A DNA stretch of 64,000 bases from Arcticibacterium sp047623945 (GCA_047623945.1 JBLHOT010000008.1:17177-81176), one strand, 5' to 3'; positions 37,401 through 45,500 are shown, counted from the first letter of the stretch. A program made the numbers and translations. Notes: generated by a model not told the origin, from the letters alone.

Positions 37401-37804
37401 TGCCAAATGTGAAAGATATAGACAGCCATCTGAAGGGTGAAAAAGTAGGTGAAATTATTGCTCAGCAGTACGATATGGTCTTAAACGGCTATGAGATAGG
37501 TGGAGGTTCTGTGAGAGCACACAAAGCAGAGATATTAGAGGCCACGTATAAAAACATGGGCTATAATAGAGAGGAAATGATGAAGAGTGTAGGGCAGATG
37601 TATACCGCTTTTCATTACGGGGCACCCCCTCATGGTGGCATAGCTTGGGGTATTGATAGACTCATGATGCTTTTAGAAGGAAGAACTTCTATTAGAGAGG
37701 TGATGGCTTTCCCTAAAACAGGGTCTGGGGAAGACTTACTTTTTAATAGTCCTTCTGCTTTGTCAGAAAAGAAGATAAATGAGCAGAACGTTAAGTCCAT
37801 TTAG
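34490..37804 (+). CDS. gatB/aspS: Fusion of amidotransferase subunit B and aspartyl-tRNA synthetase
   Basis: An uninterrupted 1104-residue frame containing two complete proteins. Residues about 1-476 are GatB: the GLETHIRL start, zinc cysteines 34, 36, 49 and 52, the kinase-like domain, and a C-terminal YqeY-type tRNA-binding domain. Residues 477-506 are a Gly/Ser/Thr/Asn-rich linker. Residues 508-1104 are a bacterial-type AspRS: N-terminal OB anticodon domain (VSGWVASVRDHG), motif 2 FRDED (735-739), an inserted GAD domain, and motif 3 GIAWGIDR (1050-1057). Both parts have the usual full length and no active-site gaps. His546, in RDHG, occupies the site associated with non-discriminating AspRS. 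The chain should charge tRNA(Asp) and tRNA(Asn) with Asp and, with GatA and GatC, amidate Asp-tRNA(Asn). A terminator follows at 37843. Confidence 0.95.
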   Translation: MVKDLEKELDLEGLEVVIGLETHIRLNTKSKLFCACANQEAEEPNTNICSICTGQMGVLPAVNKEAIRKAIIFGKAVKSSMDNEVICWDRKHYEYPDLPKNFQLTQFQKPIIPNGQIECYRDNGTTFTVDLEQVHLEEDAAKLMHERKQTLVDFNKGGVPLIEVVTKPCIKTLKDASTYAQYVQRIVQNLGISEANLEKGEFKSDVSVSLRKKGTDVLNPRTEIKNLNSFKFMIEALEEEVSKQLAYFSEHKKPRPEQTTVLWDEALKQTKTMRTKEFAADYRYALEPDIPFVDIRNEISETEVDQNLLPFAIESILINGGVKPQDAKFFTSDSRRSDLFTFINANLNDTAFVAKTLLNNLKAEDYGKVQDASDFVYCFKELKEGRITVILLQHAVNELVENADFDFKAYFKVNSISDDSLKEAITKVISENAETAAEIRDGNQGKAGILVGKVLQVIGKGASGKVVREQILNTLNEKGEGSTSAGSGNVSNTKSNTKTALDEEENRFTEIIVKDKYRSHLINELSEIDLGKEVTVSGWVASVRDHGDLVFIDLRDSSYEVLQIRLDRTNFDDLDNLAKVKPESVIAAKGHIIQRADDDYNPGIRTGKLELDASVMEVLNGASTLPFEIKRAAKTSENVRFKYKYLDHRSAEARKAVINRHKVIKLIRDILDEEHFIEIETPILTAGTDEGAREFIVPSRKFSGKFYTLPQAPQQFKQMLMVGGFEKYFQIARCFRDEDSRGDRQPEFTQLDIEMAYVNTQDVMDINSKLFNEVVKKVYPKKWKLFPFKVLTYYESMDKYGCDRPDLRFGLEMQDITSIVKETEFQVFAKPIEEGGIVKCIKVASEFQKTRLSKGQIEKLTATAQSHGLGGLAYIIVNENELQSPIIKFLGEDICANIIKETNAQVGDIVFFSAADYKTANSALDAVRQELGQILKLIKPKELHPAWIIDFPFFEKTDEGRWTFTHNPFSMPNVKDIDSHLKGEKVGEIIAQQYDMVLNGYEIGGGSVRAHKAEILEATYKNMGYNREEMMKSVGQMYTAFHYGAPPHGGIAWGIDRLMMLLEGRTSIREVMAFPKTGSGEDLLFNSPSALSEKKINEQNVKSI

Positions 37805-37842
37805 GACTATTAAAAGAAAATCTGGATCAATGCTCTGGAACA

Positions 37843-37868
37843 TTTAGCTTTTCGGCTAAACTTTTTTT
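37843..37868 (+). terminator. Intrinsic terminator of the gat operon
   Basis: TTTAGC (37843-37848) pairs with GCTAAA (37855-37860) around TTTTCG, followed by C and seven T. It lies 39 bases after the fusion gene stop. Confidence 0.8.
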
Positions 37869-38565
37869 AGTTTTACCACACTAAAAATATTATTTGGTTT
37901 TTAGTTTGTTGATGAAGTGTAATTGCGACATGCAGCTCCAGTTTTGTGGGCTGCATGTTCTGTTTTAGGCCAAATGTAAATTTTCAAAGCTCCTCGTCTA
38001 TTAACTTTTGAATCCTTCTAACACCATTTTGGCAAGGCTTTCGCCTATTGTAGCTTTGCATAAAAAGTATAATTATTCCTTTCAGGAAATTGGTATTAAT
38101 TGCAAGGATAAGCCATTGCCTAAGAAACACCTACGGTGTAAAACTCAAAAAATAGCCAAAAAACCATTCTATGTTTTGGTCACGATTTTCATTTTGGTTT
38201 TATCGTTTACTTGAAAAGAACTCCTACAACCATTGCAGCTCTAGTTATCAAAGGCAAATTGAACCTTTATCTCAGTTAGAAGGGAAGTATATTGATTCTT
38301 AAAATCATTTAGGCCACTAAGCTAGCTCGTGGCGTATTTTGTGAAATAATAAAACCTATTTATTTATAGAATATCCAGAAGTAAAAGACACAGTTTGTGG
38401 AATTTCTAAGAAGCCGGGTATTGCGATGGACATAAAAGAGGAAGTCATTAAATAATATAGTTTTCATGCTTCAGGAGGATCTAGGTTTACATAAATCAAA
38501 CGGTTCTTATACCAACTGTTAGGTTGTAGAAAGCTGGTCTTTGAATATTTTTCTTAGCTTTGAAA
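37869..38565. other. Long intergenic region with a hairpin and decayed coding sequence
   Basis: About 700 bases without an intact gene. A perfect 9-bp hairpin, ACATGCAGC/GCTGCATGT, lies at 37928-37958. Rightward frames between about 38008 and 38455 look like broken coding sequence (separate entry). The stretch up to the DUF819 start shows nothing I can name; a TAGCTTTG box at 38555-38562 is too close to the ATG to be its promoter. Confidence 0.6.
38008..38455 (+). pseudogene. Possible decayed lipoprotein gene
   Basis: A 68-codon open frame (38008-38214, TTG start) ends in a signal-peptide-like stretch (KKPFYVLVTIFILVLSF). Directly after, another frame continues with plausible protein sequence (NSYNHCSSSYQRQIEPLSQ, LEGKYIDS), then in-frame stops, then YPEVKDTVCGISKK up to a stop at 38453-38455. 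The pattern fits a frameshifted and stop-ridden small lipoprotein gene. No family was recognised and chance open frames remain possible. Confidence 0.3.
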
Positions 38566-39813
38566 ATGTTCAAAGAAACCCTAATCACGAATGATGCCAT
38601 TGTACTTGGCATATTGTTCTTCCTGCTCTATTACATATTTGATAGAAATAAAAATGGAGGAAGTTTATGGCAGAAATTTTATAAATTTTTTCCACCCATA
38701 TTACTCTGTTATTTCCTGCCTGGATTATTAAACTCTCTAGGCATTATTTCAGGGGAGGAGTCTCAGATTTACCCTGTGGTTTCTCGATACTTACTGCCGC
38801 CCTGCTTGCTGCTATTTACACTCAGTTTAGACATTGACATGTTGAAGAAGCTAGGCTTCAAGGCCGTTCTTGTATTCTTGGCTGGAACTTTTGGCGTCCT
38901 GATTGGTGGGCCTATTGCCGTCTTAATTGTTAAAGCTATCAGTCCTGAAACATTTTCTGGAGGGAATGCAGAAACTTGGAGAGGTTTGGCCACGGTGGCC
39001 GGAAGCTGGATTGGCGGGGGAGCTAATCAAACTGCTCTTAAAGAAGTTTTTCAACCTTCGGGCCTATTGTTTTCTCAATCCGTAGCTGTTGATATTTTAG
39101 TGGCTGAGACATGGCTGGCTTTACTACTTTTGGGCGTAGCCAACAGAGCTAGAATGAATAAGTTTTTCGGTTCCAACTCCGATTTGATTGACGAGATTAA
39201 AGAAAATTTGGAGGCCAAGGCAAAGGAAAAGAGAGCTATTCCTACCTATGAAGACTATTTGAAGATATTGGCCATAGGTTTTGGCGGGACTGCCATAGCG
39301 TATTTCTGTTCAGATTTAATTACCCCTTTTATCGCCACCAACTACCCCGGGTTAGCTCAGTTTAGTTTAACCTCTAGTTTCTTTTGGGTTGTGGTTATTG
39401 TGACCATTATAGGTGTTATCCTCAGCCAAACTAAGGTTAGGGACATAGAGCATGTGGGAGCTACCAAGGTAGCTATGGTGTTTTTATATATTTTGATAGC
39501 TGCTATAGGTATGCAGATGAGTCTCGTAGCCATTGCCGATAATCCTATGCTGTTTCTGGTCGGTATTATCTGGATTATTATTCATGCTATTTGTATTGTG
39601 ACGGCGGGGAAATTGCTAAAAGTACCTTATTTCTTTGTGGCGGTAGGTTCACAAGCAAATGTGGGTGGAGCGGCATCGGCCTCTGTGGTGGCAGCATCTT
39701 TTCATCCTTCGCTTATTTCTGTTGGGGTTATTTTGTCTGTTTTAGGTTATGCAGTTGGTACTTATGCTGGCTATATCACAGCCCAATTAATTCGCTTAGC
39801 TTCTGGGCAATAG
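38566..39813 (+). CDS. DUF819 family membrane protein
   Basis: 415 residues from the ATG at 38566 (the frame runs 6 bases further up to a TTG). About 11-12 hydrophobic helices. DUF819 (YjcL-like) traits include YPVVSRYLLPPCLLLFTLSLDI, TVAGSWIGGGANQTALKE and VGSQANVGGAASASVVAA; the two glycine-rich segments look like the inverted-repeat substrate regions of the CPA/BASS-like transporter fold. The substrate is unknown. It is 46 bases upstream of the Wzi-like gene. Confidence 0.88.
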   Translation: MFKETLITNDAIVLGILFFLLYYIFDRNKNGGSLWQKFYKFFPPILLCYFLPGLLNSLGIISGEESQIYPVVSRYLLPPCLLLFTLSLDIDMLKKLGFKAVLVFLAGTFGVLIGGPIAVLIVKAISPETFSGGNAETWRGLATVAGSWIGGGANQTALKEVFQPSGLLFSQSVAVDILVAETWLALLLLGVANRARMNKFFGSNSDLIDEIKENLEAKAKEKRAIPTYEDYLKILAIGFGGTAIAYFCSDLITPFIATNYPGLAQFSLTSSFFWVVVIVTIIGVILSQTKVRDIEHVGATKVAMVFLYILIAAIGMQMSLVAIADNPMLFLVGIIWIIIHAICIVTAGKLLKVPYFFVAVGSQANVGGAASASVVAASFHPSLISVGVILSVLGYAVGTYAGYITAQLIRLASGQ

Positions 39814-39859
39814 TGGCGTAATAATTGTATAAATTAGGGTAGGAATTTAAAACTACCTT

Positions 39860-41335
39860 ATGCGGAAGGGCATTGTTTTTATTTTTACTCTGCTTCTGGC
39901 ATCTACCTTATCGGTTTATGCTCAGATAGATACTGCCAAGATGGGGGATGATTTCCACTACGGTTTTGAAGTTGGGGGCTACTTTAGTCTCAATAACAAA
40001 ATTCCGTTTTGGCAGAAAAGTAATCAATTTGGAGCTGTACCTCAGAACGGTAATTCCATCTACTTTCGGCAAATGTTTGAGTCTAAAAAGGACACTACAG
40101 GTAAATTCTTTTCAGTAGATTATAGTGCGGACTTGGTAACGATAGTAGGAGAGCAGCCTTTGATAATTTTACCAGAAGCGTATGTTCAATTTAATTTGGG
40201 AGCTTTCATATTAACCGGAGGTAGAATAAAAAACGTTCATGGTTTGGTGGATACTACTCTCAGCAGTGGCTCTGTGACTTGGTCTGGAAACTCATTAGCT
40301 ATTCCAGAAATCAGATTGGCCATCCCGGAATACAGAAAGCTTTTTGTGAAATGGCTCGGCATTAAAGGGCATTATTCACATGGCTGGTTTGGGAAACAAA
40401 CCTTCGTGAGCGACTATTATTTACACCAAAAATCTCTTTACGGAAGAATAGGCTCAGCTAAATCTAAAATTCACTTTTATGGCGGTGTGCTACATAATGT
40501 TCAATGGGGCGGCAGACCGACTTTTGAAGTGAATGAAGAAGATATAAGGCTTACTAATGGTAAATATGCGTCAGACTGGTTTGCTTACAAACAAATAGTG
40601 GTTCCTTATCAGGCTTTGGTAGATACTACTTTGGGCTACGCAAACTTTGAGGTGGAAAATCGTTTTGGAAACCACGTGAGCCAAATAGACTTAGGTATGG
40701 ATATAACCTTCGGCCAAAATAAACTGATGGCTTATAAAAATAATATCATCGAAACTGGTCGGACTTTAGGCAGTTTTTCAAATTTAGATGACGGGCTTTA
40801 TGGTCTGAGTTATGAAAGTCTTAAGCCCAAAACCGTAGTAAAGAAAGTGGTGGTAGAATTCCTTCATTCCATGAATCAAGGGAGTTATAATGGCCTGATA
40901 GCGAGACTTCTTAAAAAGCCTTTGAAAGACTACGGTAATAATGGATTTTACTTTAATCATCAACAATACCTAGATGGCTGGTCATATCAAGACGAGACAA
41001 TAGGCTCTCCGTTTTTTGTGCCAGACGATGAAATAAGAGTAGAGAATGCCAAGGGCGGTTACATCTTCAATAACTCTAACCGTTTAAAAGTCTTTTACAT
41101 GGCTTCTGAGATTGAACTGAATAGCATTAAAATATTGGCCAAGGCCTCCTATAGTGATAATAACGGCTCTATCTGGTTTCCGATGGAGTCATTGAAGCAG
41201 TTAAATACCGACTTCCAATTCCTTATTCCTATGAAAAGTAAAAACGCCTTCTTTAAGGTTGATATAGGAATTGACCAAGGGGAACTCATAAAGAACAATT
41301 ACGGGATAAATTTTGCTTACCAAAGATTTTGGTAA
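39860..41335 (+). CDS. Capsule assembly Wzi family outer membrane protein
   Basis: 491 residues with a signal peptide (1-21, ending VYAQ). The rest is rich in alternating beta strands and aromatic residues, ending in NYGINFAYQRFW with a terminal aromatic as in outer membrane barrels. Segments such as GGRIKNVHGLVD, PEIRLAIPEY and GHYSHGWFGKQTFVSDYYLHQKSL resemble the Wzi-like family of Bacteroidota. Wzi in Enterobacteria binds capsule at the surface; in this phylum the role is unproven. No capsule genes are nearby. Confidence 0.75.
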   Translation: MRKGIVFIFTLLLASTLSVYAQIDTAKMGDDFHYGFEVGGYFSLNNKIPFWQKSNQFGAVPQNGNSIYFRQMFESKKDTTGKFFSVDYSADLVTIVGEQPLIILPEAYVQFNLGAFILTGGRIKNVHGLVDTTLSSGSVTWSGNSLAIPEIRLAIPEYRKLFVKWLGIKGHYSHGWFGKQTFVSDYYLHQKSLYGRIGSAKSKIHFYGGVLHNVQWGGRPTFEVNEEDIRLTNGKYASDWFAYKQIVVPYQALVDTTLGYANFEVENRFGNHVSQIDLGMDITFGQNKLMAYKNNIIETGRTLGSFSNLDDGLYGLSYESLKPKTVVKKVVVEFLHSMNQGSYNGLIARLLKKPLKDYGNNGFYFNHQQYLDGWSYQDETIGSPFFVPDDEIRVENAKGGYIFNNSNRLKVFYMASEIELNSIKILAKASYSDNNGSIWFPMESLKQLNTDFQFLIPMKSKNAFFKVDIGIDQGELIKNNYGINFAYQRFW

Positions 41336-41400
41336 GAGGGTTCATTTGGCAGCATTTTGTGATAACTTTGCTGTTTGTTATAACCTCCTAAATTTTCTTT

Positions 41401-43188
41401 GTGAAGAACATTCGTAATTTCTGTATTATCGCTCATATTGACCACGGAAAGAGTACTTTGGCCGACAGGCTTCTGGAATTTACAGGTACCGTTACCAATA
41501 GAGAAATGCAAGCTCAGGTACTTGACAACATGGACCTGGAACGCGAAAGAGGGATTACCATTAAAAGCCATGCCATACAAATGGACTATGAGTTGGATGG
41601 TGAAAAATACGTTTTAAACCTTATTGACACCCCTGGCCACGTAGATTTTAGCTACGAGGTCTCTAGGTCTATTGCGGCCTGTGAAGGAGCTCTCCTTATT
41701 GTAGACGCGGCCCAAGGCATTGAAGCTCAAACCATCAGTAATCTATTTTTGGCTTTAGAGCATAATTTAGAAATCATTCCGGTTATAAATAAAATTGACC
41801 TGCCCGGTGCCATGATAGAGGAGGTGAAAGACCAAGTGGTAGAGTTAATTGGTATAGATAGAGAGGATATTGTTTTGGCTTCTGCCAAAGAAGGTATAGG
41901 TATTACAGAAATATTAAAAGCTATTGTAGACAGAGTTCCTTGTCCTAAAGGCGATCCTGACGCTCCATTACAGGGGTTAATTTTTGATTCTGTTTTTAAT
42001 TCTTATAGAGGTATTGAAGTTATTTTCAGAGTGAAAAATGGCTCTATAAAGAAAGGTGATAAAGTTCGTTTCATGGCCTCTGGAAAAGAATACGAGGCAC
42101 AAGAAATAGGCAACCTAAGACTAAAACAAACGCCAAAGGGTGAGATAAAATGTGGCGATGTAGGTTACCTGATTTCAGGAATCAAAGTAGCCAAAGAAGT
42201 GGCAGTGGGAGACACCATCACCTTGGTGCAGAATCCATCAAAAGAAGCCATTAAGGGATTTGAAGAGGTAAAACCGATGGTTTTTGCGGGTATTTATCCT
42301 GTAGAGACTACAGATTATGAAGAGTTAAGAGATTGCATGGAGAAACTGCAATTAAATGACGCGTCGTTGGTATGGGAACCTGAAACTTCTGTTGCCCTAG
42401 GTTTTGGCTTTAGATGTGGCTTTTTGGGTATGCTTCACATGGAAATAGTGCAAGAGCGACTCGAAAGGGAGTTTGACATGACAGTTATTACTACGGTACC
42501 TTCTGTAAAGTTCCATGTGATTGATAATAAAGGAAATAAGACCACAGTTTCTGCTCCATCTGGGATGCCAGAACCTAACCTCATAAGCTCTTTAGAAGAG
42601 CCCTTCATTAATGCTCAAATCATTACTGCCTCGGATTACGTAGGGCCTATTATTGGCTTGTGCATGGATAAGAGAGGTCTTATAAAAAACCAAGTTTATC
42701 TTACTTCAAATAGGGTTGAGCTTAGTTTTGAAATGCCGCTTGCCGAAGTCGTGTTTGACTTTTTTGATAAACTAAAATCTATCTCGAGGGGTTATGCCTC
42801 TTTAGACTATACGCTTTCTGACTATAAGCCGTCTGATTTGGTGAAATTGGATATCCTGTTAAACGGAGATCCAGTGGATGCTCTTTCGGCTATTGTACAT
42901 AGAGATAAGGCCTACGATTGGGGTAAAAAACTGTGTGAAAAGTTAAAAGAGTTACTGCCTAGGCAGCAATTTGAGATAGCTATTCAGGCAGCCATAGGTG
43001 CTAAGATTATAGCCAGAGAGTCTGTAAGAGCCTTGCGTAAGGACGTTACCGCCAAATGTTATGGTGGTGATATTTCGCGTAAACGTAAACTACTAGAAAA
43101 GCAGAAGAAAGGAAAGAAAAGGATGCGTCAGATAGGCTCGGTAGAAGTGCCACAAGAGGCTTTTATGGCGGTGTTGAAAATTAATTAA
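41401..43188 (+). CDS. lepA: Elongation factor 4 (LepA)
   Basis: 595 residues starting at a GTG (41401), which gives the standard LepA N-terminus (MKNIRNFCIIAHIDHGKST). GTP-binding motifs AHIDHGKS, DTPGHVDF and NKIDLPGA are intact, followed by domains II, III, V and the LepA-specific C-terminal domain (KCYGGDISRKRKLLEKQKKGKKRMR). The factor is a translational GTPase that back-translocates or remodels ribosomes during initiation/elongation stress. Family length is normal. It is 65 bases after the Wzi-like gene. Confidence 0.96.
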   Translation: MKNIRNFCIIAHIDHGKSTLADRLLEFTGTVTNREMQAQVLDNMDLERERGITIKSHAIQMDYELDGEKYVLNLIDTPGHVDFSYEVSRSIAACEGALLIVDAAQGIEAQTISNLFLALEHNLEIIPVINKIDLPGAMIEEVKDQVVELIGIDREDIVLASAKEGIGITEILKAIVDRVPCPKGDPDAPLQGLIFDSVFNSYRGIEVIFRVKNGSIKKGDKVRFMASGKEYEAQEIGNLRLKQTPKGEIKCGDVGYLISGIKVAKEVAVGDTITLVQNPSKEAIKGFEEVKPMVFAGIYPVETTDYEELRDCMEKLQLNDASLVWEPETSVALGFGFRCGFLGMLHMEIVQERLEREFDMTVITTVPSVKFHVIDNKGNKTTVSAPSGMPEPNLISSLEEPFINAQIITASDYVGPIIGLCMDKRGLIKNQVYLTSNRVELSFEMPLAEVVFDFFDKLKSISRGYASLDYTLSDYKPSDLVKLDILLNGDPVDALSAIVHRDKAYDWGKKLCEKLKELLPRQQFEIAIQAAIGAKIIARESVRALRKDVTAKCYGGDISRKRKLLEKQKKGKKRMRQIGSVEVPQEAFMAVLKIN

Positions 43189-43206
43189 TCAAAAATCAGA
43201 GGCAAA

Positions 43207-43238
43207 TTGCCAGTTTATAGGCTGATGTCTTATTTTTG
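43207..43238 (+). promoter_or_regulatory. Probable promoter of the PDH E2 gene
   Basis: TTG at 43207-43209 and TATTTTTG at 43231-43238 are 21 bases apart, matching the Bacteroidota -33/-7 arrangement (TTG, TAnnTTTG). The E2 ATG is 38 bases downstream of the -7 box. Confidence 0.55.
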
Positions 43239-43276
43239 ATACTTGTTGAAGAATATAAAGAAATTACGATAGAATT

Positions 43277-44908
43277 ATGGCTGAGGTAATCAGAATGCCC
43301 AAAATGAGCGATACCATGGACGAAGGGGTAATCGCAGGATGGAATGTAAAGGTCGGAGATAAGGTGAATTCCGGAGACATTCTAGCCGAAGTGGAGACAG
43401 ATAAAGCCACCATGGACATGGAGTCTTATGAAGATGGAACCATCCTTTATATAGGTGTCAAAAAAGGTGAAGCCGTACCTATAAACGCTGTAATGGCGGT
43501 GATAGGTGAGCCAGGCGAAGATTTCCAAGCCTTATTAGATGCAGAAGCTGCTCCAGCTGATGAGGCCGCCCCTGCGACTGAGTCTGCTACTCCAGCGGCT
43601 GAGGCATCCGAAGCCCCCGTAGCAGCTATTGATACTTCTGGGATCAATGCTGAATTAGTAAAAATGCCGCTTTTAAGTGATACCATGACCGAGGGTGTGA
43701 TACACACGTGGTTAATGAAAGTGGGCGATACCGTAAAAGCGGGTGACTTACTCGCCGAAATAGAAACCGACAAAGCCACTATGGAATTTGAGGCTTATGA
43801 TGAAGGTATATTACTATACATAGGTGTAAAAGAAGGAGAAGCCGTTCCTGTAAATGCTGTGATTGCGGTCATAGGTGAAAAAGGAGCCGATTACGAAACA
43901 CTCCTAAAAGCAGATTTAGCTGCCAATGCAGCCCCACCAGCTGCTCCTAAAGCTAAGGTGGCTGAGGCCGCAGCTCCAGTGGCCACAGCAAAGGAAAGTG
44001 CTGGCCCAGTAGCTCAAGCTGCCGCTCCAAAAGCTAACTCAAACGGAAGAATATTAGCTTCACCACTCGCTAAGCGTTTGGCAGAAGAGAAAGGTATTGA
44101 TATAGGAACAGTAAGTGGTTCTGGCGAAGGCGGAAGAATCATTAAAGTAGACATAGATAATTATGTGGCTCCGGCTCCTGTGGCTTCGAGTGCCTCAGCC
44201 ACCGCAGGGACAGCTTTTGGTGTAGAGAGTTCTGAGCAACTGCCGCTATCTCCAATGCGTAAAGCCATTGCTAGAGGTTTCTCAGATGTTATTCCTTCTC
44301 CAGAATTCTATGTGACCATGGAAATCTGTATGGACAAGGTGATGGAAGCTAGAAAGGCCATGAATGAGTATTCTCCTGTGAAGATCTCCTTTAACGACTT
44401 GGTGATTAAAGCCTGTGCTTTAGCTCTTACTAAGCACCCGAATGTGAATTCATCTTGGAGAGGAGACCATATCAATAAGAACAATCACGTACACGTGGCC
44501 ATGGCTGTAGCCGTGCCAGATGGCTTACTTATGCCGGTCATAAGATTTGCGAATACATTGCCTTTATCACAATTAGCTGCTACGACCAAAGACTTGGGTG
44601 GCAAAGCCAAGAATAAAGAACTACAACCTAAAGACTGGGAAGGCAATACCTTTACCGTAAGTAATTTAGGAATGTTTGGGGTAGAAAGTTTTACGTCTAT
44701 CATCAATAATAGACAAAACGAAAGTTGTATTCTGGCAGTAGGTGGTATCAAAGAAACGGTAGCTGTGAAAAACGGTGAGTTTTATGCCACCAACATTATG
44801 AAAGTAACACTGACCTGCGACCACCGCGTAGTGGATGGAGCCAGTGGAGCCGCTTTTTTGGTAACCGTTAAAGAATTACTAGAAGACCCAACTAAGATGT
44901 TGGTTTAA
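43277..44908 (+). CDS. pdhC: Pyruvate dehydrogenase complex dihydrolipoamide acetyltransferase (E2)
   Basis: 543 residues with two lipoyl domains (lipoylated Lys43 and Lys166, both in ETDKATM), Ala/Pro-rich linkers (about 85-120 and 215-255), a peripheral subunit-binding domain (about 258-297, ASPLAKRLAEEKGID), and the catalytic domain ending DHRVVDGASG (His516, Asp520). It transfers the acetyl group to CoA and forms the core of the complex. E1 and E3 genes are not adjacent. Its own promoter and terminator indicate a single-gene transcript. The two lipoyl domains are near-duplicates of one another. Confidence 0.94.
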   Translation: MAEVIRMPKMSDTMDEGVIAGWNVKVGDKVNSGDILAEVETDKATMDMESYEDGTILYIGVKKGEAVPINAVMAVIGEPGEDFQALLDAEAAPADEAAPATESATPAAEASEAPVAAIDTSGINAELVKMPLLSDTMTEGVIHTWLMKVGDTVKAGDLLAEIETDKATMEFEAYDEGILLYIGVKEGEAVPVNAVIAVIGEKGADYETLLKADLAANAAPPAAPKAKVAEAAAPVATAKESAGPVAQAAAPKANSNGRILASPLAKRLAEEKGIDIGTVSGSGEGGRIIKVDIDNYVAPAPVASSASATAGTAFGVESSEQLPLSPMRKAIARGFSDVIPSPEFYVTMEICMDKVMEARKAMNEYSPVKISFNDLVIKACALALTKHPNVNSSWRGDHINKNNHVHVAMAVAVPDGLLMPVIRFANTLPLSQLAATTKDLGGKAKNKELQPKDWEGNTFTVSNLGMFGVESFTSIINNRQNESCILAVGGIKETVAVKNGEFYATNIMKVTLTCDHRVVDGASGAAFLVTVKELLEDPTKMLV

Positions 44909-44937
44909 GGACTGAATTATCTTTTAAGATTTTAGAG

Positions 44938-44966
44938 AAACCTCTGCCGCCTGGTGGAGGTTTTTT
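44938..44966 (+). terminator. Intrinsic terminator of pdhC
   Basis: An 11-bp stem with two G-T pairs (AAACCTCTGCC against GGTGGAGGTTT, loop GCCT) runs directly into six T, 29 bases after the stop. Confidence 0.85.
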
Positions 44967-45041
44967 GTGGGTATACATATTCGTAATTAGAACCCTTCAC
45001 AATGTGGTCTGGGTGGTCTGGCTGTCAGAAGCTGCTAAACA

Positions 45042-45068
45042 CACTCCGAAGCTTCAAGCTTCGGAGTG
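45042..45068. repeat. REP-like palindrome
   Basis: CACTCCGAAGC (45042-45052) pairs perfectly with GCTTCGGAGTG (45058-45068) around TTCAA. It adjoins the 3' end of the decayed REP-associated transposase fragment, as expected of REP elements mobilised by such enzymes. A degenerate second copy is at 48459-48485. Confidence 0.65.
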
Positions 45069-45268
45069 CTGGTAGTCGGGGAGGCCAACCGCATTATTAC
45101 CTATACATAAATATTCATCCCTTTTTCTTTTTGACAATACTTCATGAACTCAATTACTACTCCTCTGTAATCTTGTCTTCTGAATACATCTATTGGGGAC
45201 ACCTAGTCTAATCCACAATTGTAAAAGTGTAAGGCACCATGTTCTCTTATTATGTAACCCTCCTTCAT
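45069..45268 (-). pseudogene. Remnant of a REP-associated tyrosine transposase (IS200-like)
   Basis: From the ATG at 45268 the minus strand reads MKEGYIIREHGALHFYNCGLD, stop, VSPIDVFRRQDYRGVVIEF, MKYCQKEKGMNIYV, stop, VIM. This follows the N-terminal layout of the Bacteroidota RAYT/Y1 transposases (IRDQxxLHFxTxTVVxWxDVFxRxxYRDxxIxSLxYCxxxKGLxIYAYVIMxNHxH). Both interruptions are TAG codons in the same frame (codons 22 and 56). The match ends at the point where the HUH motif should begin, so the catalytic part is gone. The residual sequence runs into the REP-like palindrome at 45042. The assignment is by pattern memory. Confidence 0.65.
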
Positions 45269-45441
45269 TCTATAACTTAGTTTAGTCTAAAATAAATGCT
45301 CATTTCCTGTCCCTAGCCTTTTGCTTTTCTCCATGTTGTTGGTCTAAGACCAACTGTCAACGCTACAAAGGCTGAAGACTCTACTAAGCGATATATCCTC
45401 AGTAAAATCTGGTAAGCATAAAGATGTCTGAAATTATCGAA

Positions 45442-45488
45442 GAATGAACCATAAAAGTAGTTCTAAGAAAACCTTTTATGGTTCGTTC
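45442..45488 (-). terminator. Terminator-like hairpin after leuA
   Basis: GAATGAACCATAAAAG (45442-45457) pairs with CTTTTATGGTTCGTTC (45473-45488), 16 bp with one G-T pair, 12 bases beyond the leuA stop. The trailing T run is weak (TTCATTCTTC on the minus strand). Confidence 0.6.
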
Positions 45489-45500
45489 TATTTATAAAAC

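Noticed and set aside
38555..38562. TAGCTTTG as promoter of the DUF819 gene
   Set aside because: It ends three bases before the ATG, so the transcript would start inside the gene.
45002..45211. 69-codon plus-strand frame in the REP/RAYT area
   Set aside because: It lacks protein-like features and crosses the palindrome; the minus strand explains the sequence better.
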